A stretch of DNA of 64,000 nt. Source: Lachnotalea sp. AF33-28. Lineage in GTDB: Bacteria; Bacillota; Clostridia; Lachnospirales; Lachnospiraceae. Positions 1 to 9,051 of the stretch are shown piece after piece (the first letter of the stretch is position 1; the number at the start of each line of letters is the position of its first letter). Both the position numbers and the translations under genes were made by a program. The stretch lies in assembly GCF_003477885.1 (NCBI RefSeq), contig NZ_QUEE01000005.1:204571-268570 (forward strand), given 5' to 3'. The notes under the pieces were generated by a model that saw only the letters and a program-made list of their open reading frames with translations, was not told where the DNA came from and did no database searches.

Positions 1-775
1 CTTTTTCCTCATTTCCTTCTATTCTGTAAATATTGGCCAAGAGCCAGTAAACAGCTGTTTTTAGGCTTTCACTAAGTGGAGTCTGCAGAAGGTTCTCGTA
101 GTATTCAGCGGCCCCGTCTGTAACGTTATTAAGTATATTCAACCGGAATGTCATATCAGTAAGTTGATCTTTCATTATATCGTAATCTTTACGGTCAGGT
201 TCGTATTCATCTAATAATTGCTTATAACTGTTTAGAAGTTCTGCAGCCCTATCTGAATCTTTTTTTGTTATATAAGCCTTGATCAGATCTCGTGTTAAAA
301 TGAGTTTGGCGTTTTTATATTTTATGAACTCGGGGTCTGAAAATAGTTGTGTATCAATTTGAATTGCTTTCTCTGGATTACCGTCTACCATATAAGCAAT
401 GGCCAAAGACATTTTTAAGCTAAGGTCTATGGCGGACTGTGAAAACCACAATATTTTACCTTTGTTCATATATAGAATAGCAGGTTCTACTAATTGTATG
501 AAATGTTTGACATCACATTGGATGAGCAATGTATCATTAACGTTCTGGACCAAAATAGAGGCAATCCCATAGGTCAATCGTTTAATGCCAATATGAAATA
601 ATATTATGCCAACAATCATACATATCAAATATATTATGACCGTTGTATCAAATCTATAATTATATGATAATTCCCAATAGAGAAAGAAATACAAAATGTT
701 TATAGCTGTAAATGATAAAAATATTGTAATCCCTAAGTAAATTATTGCCGTAGCCCTTTTAAACCATTTAGGCAT
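1..775 (-). CDS. TPR-like membrane protein, array copy 1 (partial, C-terminus outside window)
   Basis: The first 258 codons of a gene that runs off the left edge. The start is the ATG in frame with MPKWFKR, seven bases after a GGAGGT site. Two hydrophobic segments lie near residues 15-33 and 45-63, followed by the family motif LIQCD and helical pairs of TPR type (YWLLANIYRIEGNEE near the visible end). It aligns without any gap to 4098-4872 (constant offset of 4097 bases), with scattered substitutions, so it is a recent duplicate of that gene. Function is unknown; a membrane-anchored cytoplasmic TPR scaffold is the plain reading. Confidence 0.85.
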   Translation of the reverse strand, partial: MPKWFKRATAIIYLGITIFLSFTAINILYFFLYWELSYNYRFDTTVIIYLICMIVGIILFHIGIKRLTYGIASILVQNVNDTLLIQCDVKHFIQLVEPAILYMNKGKILWFSQSAIDLSLKMSLAIAYMVDGNPEKAIQIDTQLFSDPEFIKYKNAKLILTRDLIKAYITKKDSDRAAELLNSYKQLLDEYEPDRKDYDIMKDQLTDMTFRLNILNNVTDGAAEYYENLLQTPLSESLKTAVYWLLANIYRIEGNEEK

Positions 776-883
776 GCAGTTCACCTCCAAAATGCATAAT
801 TACAAAAACTACTAGAATAATTAAAGGACATATGGTATCTTATTGCAAGTATATTATTATTTTTGGTTCCGTAGGATACATAC

Positions 884-1876
884 TTAAATACACACTAATA
901 CTTTAATCAATATAATCAAAGGTGGAAGAAAACTTAAAGCTAATAGGGCATATGCGGTATGTAAAGATGGTTTTAACGTATAATGGGGATTCTTTTGTTC
1001 GGAATCAGGAATATCCACTTGATGTTCCTGCAGCACTATTTGAGCACGCTGTTTTATATCCAGACCATTTCCGTATTTGACTATCTCCTGTAACAATGAC
1101 AGCTGATGTTCTTTATCGTTTTTCTTAGCATATAGTTGTGATAACTGCCAGTAAACTTGCATTTTTATATGAATGAATGGAATATCCTTTAAAGCCGTTA
1201 ATAGCTTATCATAAAGGAGGATTAACTGATCGATATCTGTATCAGCTGTTTCTGTAATATATTTATATATAGTTAGTAGAGATTTTTCGAACTGCTTAAA
1301 AGGCACTTTCCTTTTACTCGTTAATTCCTTTTCATATAGCGCAACATATTTTCTTGCATTTACAAAATCTTGAAGATATAAGTAAGTACTGATAATACAA
1401 CTGTAGTAAGATAGCCTGTTCGACAGATTGTGTTCATAATCAATATAAACCCTTAAATCATTGCAATAAGGAAGCGATTTTTCTGCTTCGCCAAGATATA
1501 AATAAGATAATGCCATAAGATATTTAAGGCGCAATTTAAGTGTCGTTTTCGCATATAAATGCACTTTGTCTTTCTCTGCCAATTTGATAACAGGTTCAAT
1601 ATAACTGATAAGCAGGGATGGATTACATTGTATATAAAGTAATCCTGTTAATTGCTGCAGCCCCCCTACCACTGGCTGGTAAATATTTAGGATATATGTT
1701 CCACTATAAAATAATAGTACACCAATAATAAGTGCTATAAAAATATCATCCCTAAATACATCATTATTTAAATGTCTTGTAAAACAGTAAATTATTATTA
1801 TAAAAATAAAATATAGCAATGTACTGATTATATGTATATAATAATTCTTTTGTAGTTTGGAGAACCAATTTTCCAT
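884..1876 (-). CDS. TPR-like membrane protein, array copy 2
   Basis: 330 residues. Two membrane segments lie near residues 17-36 and 43-62, a helical-repeat middle follows, and a C-terminal hydrophobic helix (~309-328) ends the protein. The family marks are visible: IQCNPS near residue 83, EPVI, and YWQLSQLYAKKNDKEHQ near residue 243, which is TPR-like. The start ATG follows an AAGGA site. It is closest to the next gene (both begin MENWF) and more distant from copies 1, 4 and 5 (MPKW). No enzyme motif is visible. The gene belongs to a five-member same-strand array; function is not assigned. Confidence 0.85.
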   Translation of the reverse strand: MENWFSKLQKNYYIHIISTLLYFIFIIIIYCFTRHLNNDVFRDDIFIALIIGVLLFYSGTYILNIYQPVVGGLQQLTGLLYIQCNPSLLISYIEPVIKLAEKDKVHLYAKTTLKLRLKYLMALSYLYLGEAEKSLPYCNDLRVYIDYEHNLSNRLSYYSCIISTYLYLQDFVNARKYVALYEKELTSKRKVPFKQFEKSLLTIYKYITETADTDIDQLILLYDKLLTALKDIPFIHIKMQVYWQLSQLYAKKNDKEHQLSLLQEIVKYGNGLDIKQRAQIVLQEHQVDIPDSEQKNPHYTLKPSLHTAYALLALSFLPPLIILIKVLVCI

Positions 1877-1939
1877 ATGATATCCTTGTCTTGATAGTTT
1901 TTGTATACTATAGAAATGGGTAACTTTATTCGTTTCTTG

Positions 1940-2923
1940 CTAGATAATTAAGGTTAAAAATGAATATACTAGAATTGCGAGACCAGCTGTAAGTAATAAA
2001 TATAAAACAACTGTTACAGTAGGTCGTACAGTTACTTTTACTTCCTCTATAATCGGCTTCGGAATATCGATTTTTTGTGTACTAAGCATCGCAATTGACT
2101 GTTTACATATACTCATGGTGTTGCCCTGTTCAGCAATGCTTTTTAAATAATGTATTTGGAGGGCGCTATCTCCTTTTTTCTTATATAAGTGTGCAAGCTG
2201 CCAGCAAACCTGCATTTTAAAAAGTGTCAACCGATAATCCTTAATATCTGCCAGCAGACGTTCATATAACTCAATCAAATAGACGTACTCGTTGTACCCA
2301 TGTTCCATAATATAATCGAATATAGGAAGAATGGAGTGGAATAATTTGAAATATTTAACTTTGTTACGGCTGTTTAAGATGTCTTTATATAATTTCAAAT
2401 ATTTTTTTGCTTTTTCCAGATCATTCTTACATAACAATATATTTATTATACCACTATAATATAATAAACGATTTATATTACTAATATCATAATCGATATA
2501 ATTAACCACATAAGTGTAATAGTCCAAGGCCTTATCAATATATCCCACATTAAAATACGAAGAAGCCAATAAATATTTAAGCCTTATTATTGTCCTTTCC
2601 TTGGCAAAAAAGTATCCGGATTTTTTGTCTAACTGTTTGACTACAGGTTCAACATTTTCAATAATTGATACGGGGTTACATTGTAAAAATAAAGTTTTGA
2701 AGAAGAACAGAAGAACCCGCCGATTCGGGATATAAAGATATAAAAATACTGATCCTGCACAGAATAGATAGACACCGGTAAGCCGCAGTAGAAAATCACT
2801 CCAGCTAAATGAATTAAATTGCAGATATATTGCCCAAATGACAGAATAAAGCAAAAGATATATTAATATTATTATAAGACAAAATCTATTCGCCTTTTTA
2901 ATTTTATTAAACCAATTTTCCAT
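1940..2923 (-). CDS. TPR-like membrane protein, array copy 3
   Basis: 327 residues with the same plan as its neighbours: N-terminal MENWFNK, two hydrophobic helices (~15-35 and ~45-63), the LQCNP motif near residue 80, a tetratricopeptide-like middle (YWQLAHLYKKKGDSALQ, residues ~244-260) and a C-terminal membrane helix. The start is the ATG after a short AGGA site. The coding strand is rich in AT-ending codons, unlike genes beyond 6 kb. It sits 63 bases upstream of copy 2, close enough for co-transcription. Function unknown. Confidence 0.85.
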   Translation of the reverse strand: MENWFNKIKKANRFCLIIILIYLLLYSVIWAIYLQFNSFSWSDFLLRLTGVYLFCAGSVFLYLYIPNRRVLLFFFKTLFLQCNPVSIIENVEPVVKQLDKKSGYFFAKERTIIRLKYLLASSYFNVGYIDKALDYYTYVVNYIDYDISNINRLLYYSGIINILLCKNDLEKAKKYLKLYKDILNSRNKVKYFKLFHSILPIFDYIMEHGYNEYVYLIELYERLLADIKDYRLTLFKMQVCWQLAHLYKKKGDSALQIHYLKSIAEQGNTMSICKQSIAMLSTQKIDIPKPIIEEVKVTVRPTVTVVLYLLLTAGLAILVYSFLTLII

Positions 2924-3023
2924 AATACGTCCTACTTGATCATTGATATTTTACAGAAGTTACCAACTAATAATATATTATAAGCTTATAAAATGCAACT
3001 CTTTATATATTGTGGTGTAAACG

Positions 3024-3034
3024 GTAACAGTTCA
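3024..3034. repeat. IS66-type end-like motif
   Basis: GTAACAGTTCA lies directly against the stop codon of the transposase remnant, which is where an IS66 terminal inverted repeat is expected. The same 11-mer recurs at 32932 and 48635, and similar GTAACTGTTTA ends bound the IS66 remnant at 62304-63080. Confidence 0.5.
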
Positions 3035-3283
3035 GTCTGCCGGCTGAACAGACGGGCTTAGCACCGGCAAAAAAATAACCGGTGTACCCATGAATACATG
3101 TTTGATATTTTCCAGTATCGCAATCTTCCTTTTTTGCATAATGAGCTTTGTTTTCCTGTTTTCATCCATCCCCTTACAGAGTAACTCCTCATAACTCTGT
3201 TCGTAAGCCCTAATCTCCTCTTCCACAAATTCTCCCTGCCCCTGGCCGATCAGTGCCCTCCGCGCACTGTTCATGCCACACAA
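3032..3283 (-). pseudogene. IS66 family transposase (TnpC) remnant with internal deletion
   Basis: An 83-codon open frame. Its first part (EEIRAYEQSYEELL, then ENRKTK) resembles the region before the catalytic C-terminal part of IS66 TnpC. Its end (ILENIKHVFMGTPVIF) resembles the extreme C-terminus, compare AIKNAFMGRPELIF in the IS66 copy at 62.3 kb. The catalytic stretch expected between them is absent, so this is an internally deleted remnant, not a functional gene. Upstream sequence in the same frame carries no clear family match. The assignment rests on motif resemblance only. Confidence 0.55.
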
Positions 3284-3516
3284 GCAGCCATATTGCTGAT
3301 AGTGGGGATTCTGGCTGGCAGTATGGGGGTGGTATATGCTCTAAATACAATAAAGTCTTTAATTCCGGCCATTGCATTGTAAGCGCCAAATGGCGCTTGC
3401 GATAGGAAGTATATCCAACTGAACATCCTTTGTTGAAACGCAAGAAAATCTGCAGGGTATGCTTATTTTGGTGTAGGGGCTTAAAAAAACAGCAGCTCCT
3501 TAATTATGAATTTAAA

Positions 3517-3780
3517 TTATATTAACAAATGATAAAATGTGTCAAATAAATATATTAGTAAAGGTACAGCTCCTATTACAATTAAAGTGTATGCGACTGG
3601 TGGTATGGAAATTGAACAATATTTAAAATTTTTTTCTAAAGAAGGTTCTATTTCTTCATTCATATCAATCATTAACTGTCTAGCTCGTTGACTAATTTCT
3701 AGGCAATTGTTAATTCTCCATAAAACATTCCCCCTATTAAATGGCCTTTTAGTGATTGAGTTCTTTGATAATGTTATCAT
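3517..3780 (-). pseudogene. C-terminal remnant of a sixth TPR-like membrane paralog
   Basis: An 87-codon frame. Residues ~30-85 (RARQLM, then EPSLEKNFKY, then a ~22-residue hydrophobic helix) line up with the last ~60 residues of array copy 4 (QARCIL, EPVLKKFKPK, helix). The N-terminal membrane helices and most of the repeat region are missing, and there is no convincing ribosome site. It lies between copies 3 and 4 in the same orientation. The best reading is a decayed array member, although a short expressed membrane peptide cannot be excluded. Confidence 0.55.
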
Positions 3781-3888
3781 ATAAAAATAAAATAATTAGC
3801 CTACATTTTCATGATGCAATTGATGGTTCATTTTTCTAATTGATCAGGCATGAATTTATTTTTGTATAATTTGTGATACCTGATGATA

Positions 3889-4872
3889 TTACAACTTCGT
3901 TATTGCTAACCAAATGAATGGTACGCATCCGACTATCATTAAAAGCACCGGTAAAATATATGATATTCTTTTTGGTTTGAATTTTTTTAATACAGGCTCA
4001 TCTACAGTAATACCTTTATTGGCCAAAATACATCGGGCTTGTTCTGCTACGTGCATATGGTACCCGTTTTCGGATGTCTTACGAAGATATAGTATTTCTT
4101 TTTCCTCATTTCCTTCTATTCTGTAAATATTGGCTAAGAGCCAGTATACAACGGTTTTATAGCTTTCACTAAGTGGAGTCTGCAGAACGTTCTCGTAGTA
4201 TTCAGCAGCTCCGTCTGTAACGTTATTAAGTATATTTAACCGGAATGTCATATCAGTAAGTTGATCTTTCGCTTTATCGTAATCTTTACGGTCAGGTTCG
4301 TATTCATCTAATAATTGCTTATAACTGTTTAGCAATTCTGCAGCCTTATCTGAATCTTTTTTTACTATATAAGCCCAGATAAGCTCTCGCGTTAAAATGA
4401 GTTTGACGTTTTTATATTTTATGAACTCGGGGTCTGAAAATAATTGTGTTTCAATTTGGATTGCTTTGTCTGGATTACCGTCTACCACATAAGCAGAAGC
4501 CAAAGACAATTTTAAGTTAATTTCTATGGCGGACTTTGAGAACCATAATATCTTGCCTTTGTTCATATATAGTATAGCGGGTTCCGCCAATTGTATGAAT
4601 TGTTTGGTATCACATTGGAGGACTAAAGTATTCCTGACTTTCTGGATAATGACAGAGGCGATCCCATAGGTCAATCGTTTAATACCAATATGAAATAATA
4701 TTATGCCAACAATCATACATATCAAATATATTATAACCGCTGTATCAAATCTATAATTGTATGAAAATTCCCAATAGAAAAAGAAATACAAAATGTTTAT
4801 AGCTGTAAATGATGCAAATATTGCACCTCCTAAGGATATTATTGTCGCAGCCCTTTTAAACCATTTAGGCAT
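3889..4872 (-). CDS. TPR-like membrane protein, array copy 4
   Basis: 327 residues starting at MPKWFKRAATII. The GGAGGT site seven bases upstream fixes this ATG; a TTG five codons earlier overlaps that site and is rejected. Membrane helices are at ~13-33 and ~44-62 and at the C-terminus (~304-323). In between are the LQCD motif, EPAI, and TPR-like pairs including YWLLANIYRIEGNEEKE. It is colinear with the partial copy at the left edge. Similarity stops abruptly just upstream of the ribosome site (about 793 versus 4890), marking the duplication end. Function unknown. Confidence 0.88.
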   Translation of the reverse strand: MPKWFKRAATIISLGGAIFASFTAINILYFFFYWEFSYNYRFDTAVIIYLICMIVGIILFHIGIKRLTYGIASVIIQKVRNTLVLQCDTKQFIQLAEPAILYMNKGKILWFSKSAIEINLKLSLASAYVVDGNPDKAIQIETQLFSDPEFIKYKNVKLILTRELIWAYIVKKDSDKAAELLNSYKQLLDEYEPDRKDYDKAKDQLTDMTFRLNILNNVTDGAAEYYENVLQTPLSESYKTVVYWLLANIYRIEGNEEKEILYLRKTSENGYHMHVAEQARCILANKGITVDEPVLKKFKPKRISYILPVLLMIVGCVPFIWLAITKL

Positions 4873-5004
4873 GCAGTTCACCTCCAAAATATGAAATCAG
4901 TCAGCTCCCTTATCCGTCAGCGTTAAAAAAGTATATGCAGCATAAGACAAAGACAATGTACGCACCCCGTTAACATCAAAATAAATATTGCACAGAGTAC
5001 AAGT

Positions 5005-5991
5005 TTAAAACTGAGTAATAATGAACCATATGCAGGGAAGACATGCAGTTGCTATACATAATAAAGGTTTGATATATTTGACCTTAGGGAGTTCAACGGG
5101 CGCTATAGGCATATTTTTTACCGTGATACCCTTATCCTTCAGTATTTGCCTGGCTTTTTGGGCTGTAAATAGGTTATATCCAAGTTCAGCTGCTTTTTTT
5201 AAGCAGTCAATTTCCTGCTCCTCCCTGCCCTCGATCCTGTAAATATTTGCAAGAAGCCAGTATATAGTTGTTCGATAAGTAATTAGCATATTAGGCTCGG
5301 AATTCAACAGACCTTCATAATATTCAGCGGCATCGGCTGTATTCCCGCATATGAGATTTAGACGATATTTCATTTCGGTTAGGCTATCTATAAAAAACTG
5401 TGAATCATTTTTAGATGAATTGGTATCTTTCAGAGCTTGTTCATAGTCAAATAAATATTTTTTTACATTTTTAACATCATTATTGGTAATATAAGCTATT
5501 ATTAGATTATGCAAATAATAGAGCATACCATTGCTATTTTTATTGTATTCTGAATGTAAATAGACATCCTTAAAAAGCGCAATTGCCTTTTCACAATCTC
5601 CGTTTAACATATAAGCTGTGGCCAGAGAGGTTTTCAATGAAAGTTCGCTTGCTGTTTGACTGTACCATGTTAATCTGCCATTACCAATATATGTTACAGC
5701 GGGCTCGACTTGTTTGATAAAGCGTTCAGGATCGCATTGCAAGTATAGAATGGAGGATATTTTAATGTTTTCTATTTCCGCTTTGAACCGAAATATCTTC
5801 TTTATACCTGTGTAAAAAAGAATGATTCCTATAACCATGGATATAAAGTACACTATTATACTATTATCAGTTTTATAATTATTAAAATCAAGTAAGAAAA
5901 AAAAGAACAGTATATTTTCAACTCCAAACAATGCATAGAGTGTGAACTCCACCCTTCTCAATAATTCATATTTTTTTAACCATTTTGGCAT
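5005..5991 (-). CDS. TPR-like membrane protein, array copy 5
   Basis: 328 residues, ATG preceded by GAGGAG. It has the same architecture: two N-terminal membrane helices (~16-35, ~45-64), LQCDPERF near residue 84, EPAV, TPR-like helices (YWLLANIYRIEGREEQE, ~246-262) and a C-terminal helix. It is the most divergent of the MPKW subgroup and the first gene of the array in the direction of transcription. No catalytic motif is visible. It could be a scaffold or an immunity-like protein, but nothing in the sequence proves either. Confidence 0.87.
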   Translation of the reverse strand: MPKWLKKYELLRRVEFTLYALFGVENILFFFFLLDFNNYKTDNSIIVYFISMVIGIILFYTGIKKIFRFKAEIENIKISSILYLQCDPERFIKQVEPAVTYIGNGRLTWYSQTASELSLKTSLATAYMLNGDCEKAIALFKDVYLHSEYNKNSNGMLYYLHNLIIAYITNNDVKNVKKYLFDYEQALKDTNSSKNDSQFFIDSLTEMKYRLNLICGNTADAAEYYEGLLNSEPNMLITYRTTIYWLLANIYRIEGREEQEIDCLKKAAELGYNLFTAQKARQILKDKGITVKNMPIAPVELPKVKYIKPLLCIATACLPCIWFIITQF

Positions 5992-6064
5992 AAACTACTC
6001 CTCTGTAAAGGTAAATAAATCTATTACGGATCATTTCCTCTTTATTGTTTTGGCGATCCGCCAT

Positions 6065-6772
6065 TTATACAAAGCAAAACGGATTAACCGCCGCATCTAC
6101 GCCAAACACCTCTGCCGCCATGCGCCACATAGCCTTTGCATGGATCCGGTCGTGCCATACGAATCTCCGGCATACCTTCCGCAGCGACCACTGCTCCCCA
6201 TAGCTTCCGTCAAAAACGGCATTGTCCAGATAATCCGCAGAGGATTCCAGCGTCCGGAACGCATCGGCCCTGCAGGAGTAGATATCCGGCCCGTTCTCTG
6301 CTTTTATGCCGATCTCACCGAAGTAATAACTGTTGACGTTCTTTGTATGCTCATACATCTCTGTGGCAGTCACGGGGATTTCTCCGTAAAAGGTGCGGCG
6401 TCTGGTGAGACAGGTCCTGTTTTTATCAGGGATTGAATCAAAAAGTTTCTGAAATGAGGCGGCGGACCGCATTGCCAGGGATTTCAGACAGGCATATTCC
6501 TCCGCAGACAGCGGCGGCCGTTCGCTAAGAAAGATCACATCGGAATCGGCATCGCGGATATCCAGGCTGCTGCTGTGGTCCTCTGCCATCTCAAAGGTGA
6601 GTTCACCGGTGAAGGGTGTATGATCCCGCCATAAGATATAGGAACGGATTTCATCATCAAACTTGGCTAAGGCCTCCTCTTTGTTCCGGCCGCGGACATA
6701 AGCGCCGATATATGGGTCGGCGTAGATCAGCGAGTCATCATGGTTATGTTCCCAAATATAGGGTACGTTCAT
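6065..6772 (-). CDS. Hypothetical protein, possible DinB/YfiT-like fold
   Basis: 235 residues with the start ATG seven bases after a GGAGG site. The first ~50 residues (YADPYIGAYVRGRNKEEAL, then DEIRSYILW) resemble the small HicB-like N-terminal fold seen in some uncharacterised proteins. The C-terminal part has RRFVWHDRIHAKAMWRMA, with histidines spaced as in DinB-like metal-binding helix bundles, and an earlier TEMYEHTKNVNSYYF helix. No signal peptide or membrane helix. Base composition is clearly richer in G+C than the array beside it, so the island edge lies near 6.0 kb. Family call is tentative. Confidence 0.6.
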   Translation of the reverse strand: MNVPYIWEHNHDDSLIYADPYIGAYVRGRNKEEALAKFDDEIRSYILWRDHTPFTGELTFEMAEDHSSSLDIRDADSDVIFLSERPPLSAEEYACLKSLAMRSAASFQKLFDSIPDKNRTCLTRRRTFYGEIPVTATEMYEHTKNVNSYYFGEIGIKAENGPDIYSCRADAFRTLESSADYLDNAVFDGSYGEQWSLRKVCRRFVWHDRIHAKAMWRMAAEVFGVDAAVNPFCFV

Positions 6773-7006
6773 ATCTTTAGCCTCCGTGACTTTTCAAATG
6801 AATGATAAGGCGAATGCATGTTCTGCATCTTCCATTATATATTCTGATCTTATTTTAATCAAGCTCACAGAACAAAAAATAGTAACGTTCCCTCCCCTAT
6901 AAAGGGGTGAAAATTTTTATACCTTTTAACAGAACCATAAATTACCAGTGTTTTTTGAGTAAAACTCGGGGATAGGCAGCAAAAACAGTGTTATAATTTT
7001 AAACAC
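6773..7006. other. Intergenic region between divergent genes
   Basis: No coding frame supported. It is AT-rich with a short inverted repeat, AGTGTT at 6987-6992 and AACACT at 7002-7007, just upstream of and touching the candidate promoter of the sugar operon. This could be an operator. Confidence 0.4.
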
Positions 7007-7035
7007 TTTACCCAATCTTACTGCCGCCTTATACT
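7007..7035 (+). promoter_or_regulatory. Candidate sigma-A promoter of the sugar import operon
   Basis: TTTACC, a 17-base spacer and TATACT, ending 62 bases before the first permease ATG. An inverted repeat overlaps the -35 side, a plausible regulator site. Confidence 0.5.
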
Positions 7036-7097
7036 AAAAACTGTACCGAACGCACAATGTGGGCTGCAAAACAGTCGGATGAGGAGGAATAAAAGGT

Positions 7098-8057
7098 ATG
7101 GGAAAGAGAGACAGAAAGAGAGTTCTGACGAAGGCGCCGAAGAAGACGAAGAAGCAAAATCTGTTACAGATTATGGGAAATAACTGGCAGCTGTACCTGA
7201 TGGTAGCCCCTGCGATCGTCTACTTCCTGATCTTCCATTATCTGCCCCTGTATGGCATCCAGATCGCCTTTCGGGATTACCGGGCGGTGGACGGGATAGC
7301 GGGCAGCGTCTGGGTGGGTCTGAAGCATTTTAAAACTTTTTTTGAAGCCTACTATTTTAAAAGACTGCTGGCAAATACATTCCTCCTAAATATATACAAC
7401 CTGCTTTGGAGTTTTCCGGCTCCCCTGATTCTAGCAATCCTGTTAAATCAGGTCAGAAATGCAAAAGCAAAGCAGTTTATACAGACGACAATCTATATTC
7501 CCCACTTTATTTCTACCGTAGTACTTGCGGGAATGCTGTATGTCTTCCTCTCGCCAACCGGTGGTATCCTGAATATATTCCGGGGAATGCTCGGACTGCC
7601 GGCAGTGGATTTCATGTCTAAAGCGGAGAATTTCCGTTCCATTTATATTATCTCCGGGGTCTGGCAGTCGGCAGGGTTTGGCACAATTCTGTACATCGCG
7701 GCGCTGACCGGTATCGACCAGTCCCTATACGAGGCGGCGGAAATTGATGGTGCGAGTATTTGGCAGAAGATCCGGTACATAGATTTGCCCAGTGTTATGT
7801 CGGTGGCGATGATGAACTTCATCTTAAACTGCGGGAAGATGCTGAACAGCGATACCAGCAAGGCACTTGTCATGCAGACGCCTGGTAATATTACAAGGTC
7901 GGATATCATTGGAGTCTACGTATATAATGTGGGCCTGGGGAGCGGCCAGTTTTCCTATACATCCGCCATCGGACTGTTTATTAACCTAATCAACTTTGTG
8001 CTGATCATATCCGTAAATAGAATATCAAAAAAAGTGTCGGACGTGGGGCTGTTTTAG
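7098..8057 (+). CDS. Carbohydrate ABC importer permease, LplB type
   Basis: 319 residues with about six membrane helices. A basic N-terminal tail (~residues 1-24) precedes the first helix, followed by a YLPLYGIQIAF segment typical of LplB permeases. The cytoplasmic coupling loop is the EAA motif (YEAAEIDGASIWQKIRYIDL, ~residues 213-232). The ATG follows a GAGGAGG site. It is the first gene of an operon with a second permease and a binding lipoprotein. No ATPase gene is present, as is usual for this importer family, which borrows a shared MsmX-type ATPase. Confidence 0.92.
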   Translation: MGKRDRKRVLTKAPKKTKKQNLLQIMGNNWQLYLMVAPAIVYFLIFHYLPLYGIQIAFRDYRAVDGIAGSVWVGLKHFKTFFEAYYFKRLLANTFLLNIYNLLWSFPAPLILAILLNQVRNAKAKQFIQTTIYIPHFISTVVLAGMLYVFLSPTGGILNIFRGMLGLPAVDFMSKAENFRSIYIISGVWQSAGFGTILYIAALTGIDQSLYEAAEIDGASIWQKIRYIDLPSVMSVAMMNFILNCGKMLNSDTSKALVMQTPGNITRSDIIGVYVYNVGLGSGQFSYTSAIGLFINLINFVLIISVNRISKKVSDVGLF

Positions 8058-8078
8058 ACAGGGAGGAAGAAAAAGCCG

Positions 8079-8990
8079 ATGAAGAAGAAAATGAAGTTGA
8101 GTTTTAGTAACAGGATGTTTTATCTGTTTAATTCGGTGGTTTGGATTGTGGTCATGCTGATCGTGCTGTACCCGCTGTATCTGGTAGTTATCGCATCGGT
8201 GTCTGATCCGGACGCCATTATCCGTGGGGAGGTCATCTGGCATCCGGTGGATTTTTCACTGATTGGCTATAAGGCGGTGCTCGGGTACAGTGAGCTGATT
8301 CGGTCCTATGGGAATTCCCTGTTTTACACCGCGACGGGCATTACGCTCAGTGTTATTGTTACCCTGTTGGCGGCATATGCGCTGTCAAGGCCGAAGTTCC
8401 CGGGGAAGACCGCGATCAATCTATACTTTGTGATCACGATGTTCTTTGGAGGCGGTCTGATTCCCACATTCCTGGTGCTGAAGGATGTCGGGCTGTACAA
8501 CAACCCGCTGATCCTGATCCTGACAGGATGTGTCAGTGTCTGGAACCTCATGGTGGCGCGAACATTTATCCAAACCAGTATTCCCAGTGAGCTTTACGAG
8601 GCCGCGGTTTTGGATGGGGCTTCCCACATACAGTTTTTCAAAAAGGTGGTGATGCCCTTGAGCAAGACGATCGTAGCTGTGCTGGCTGTATATTACGGCG
8701 TAGCAAAATGGAATGATTATTTTACAGGTCTTGTGTACATAAAGGACAGAAAGCTGCTGCCCCTTCAGACGGTGTTGAGGGAAATTCTGGCTTCTCTGCA
8801 GGTGGACAAATCCGGCGACTACATGATTTCCATGGCGGATTCAATGGAGTCTATGAGCGAGGCTCTGCGGATCGCCAACGTCTCCAAATATTGTATCATT
8901 GTGATTTCCACAGGCCCTGTCGTCATACTGTATGCTTTCCTGCAGAAGTATTTTGAGAAGGGTGTTATGATCGGTTCTTTAAAGGGATGA
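8079..8990 (+). CDS. Carbohydrate ABC importer permease, LplC/YtcP type
   Basis: 303 residues and six predicted membrane helices, with the EAA loop YEAAVLDGASHIQFFKKVVM around residues 173-192 and the typical C-terminus EKGVMIGSLKG. It starts 21 bases after the LplB-type gene with GGGAGGAAG upstream. It pairs with that permease to form the channel. Substrate is inferred only from context (GH28 and GH2 genes downstream): a pectin-derived oligosaccharide. Confidence 0.92.
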   Translation: MKKKMKLSFSNRMFYLFNSVVWIVVMLIVLYPLYLVVIASVSDPDAIIRGEVIWHPVDFSLIGYKAVLGYSELIRSYGNSLFYTATGITLSVIVTLLAAYALSRPKFPGKTAINLYFVITMFFGGGLIPTFLVLKDVGLYNNPLILILTGCVSVWNLMVARTFIQTSIPSELYEAAVLDGASHIQFFKKVVMPLSKTIVAVLAVYYGVAKWNDYFTGLVYIKDRKLLPLQTVLREILASLQVDKSGDYMISMADSMESMSEALRIANVSKYCIIVISTGPVVILYAFLQKYFEKGVMIGSLKG

Positions 8991-9051
8991 TTTCGGCACA
9001 AAGGTGTTGAGATAGAGTAATAATAAAAAAGGTTTTAGAAGGAGGTTGTTT

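Noticed and set aside
3263..3382. Plus-strand hydrophobic stretch ending in a stop
   Set aside because: It lies partly over the IS66 remnant, has no start or ribosome site and is too short to assign; kept only as a note in the findings.
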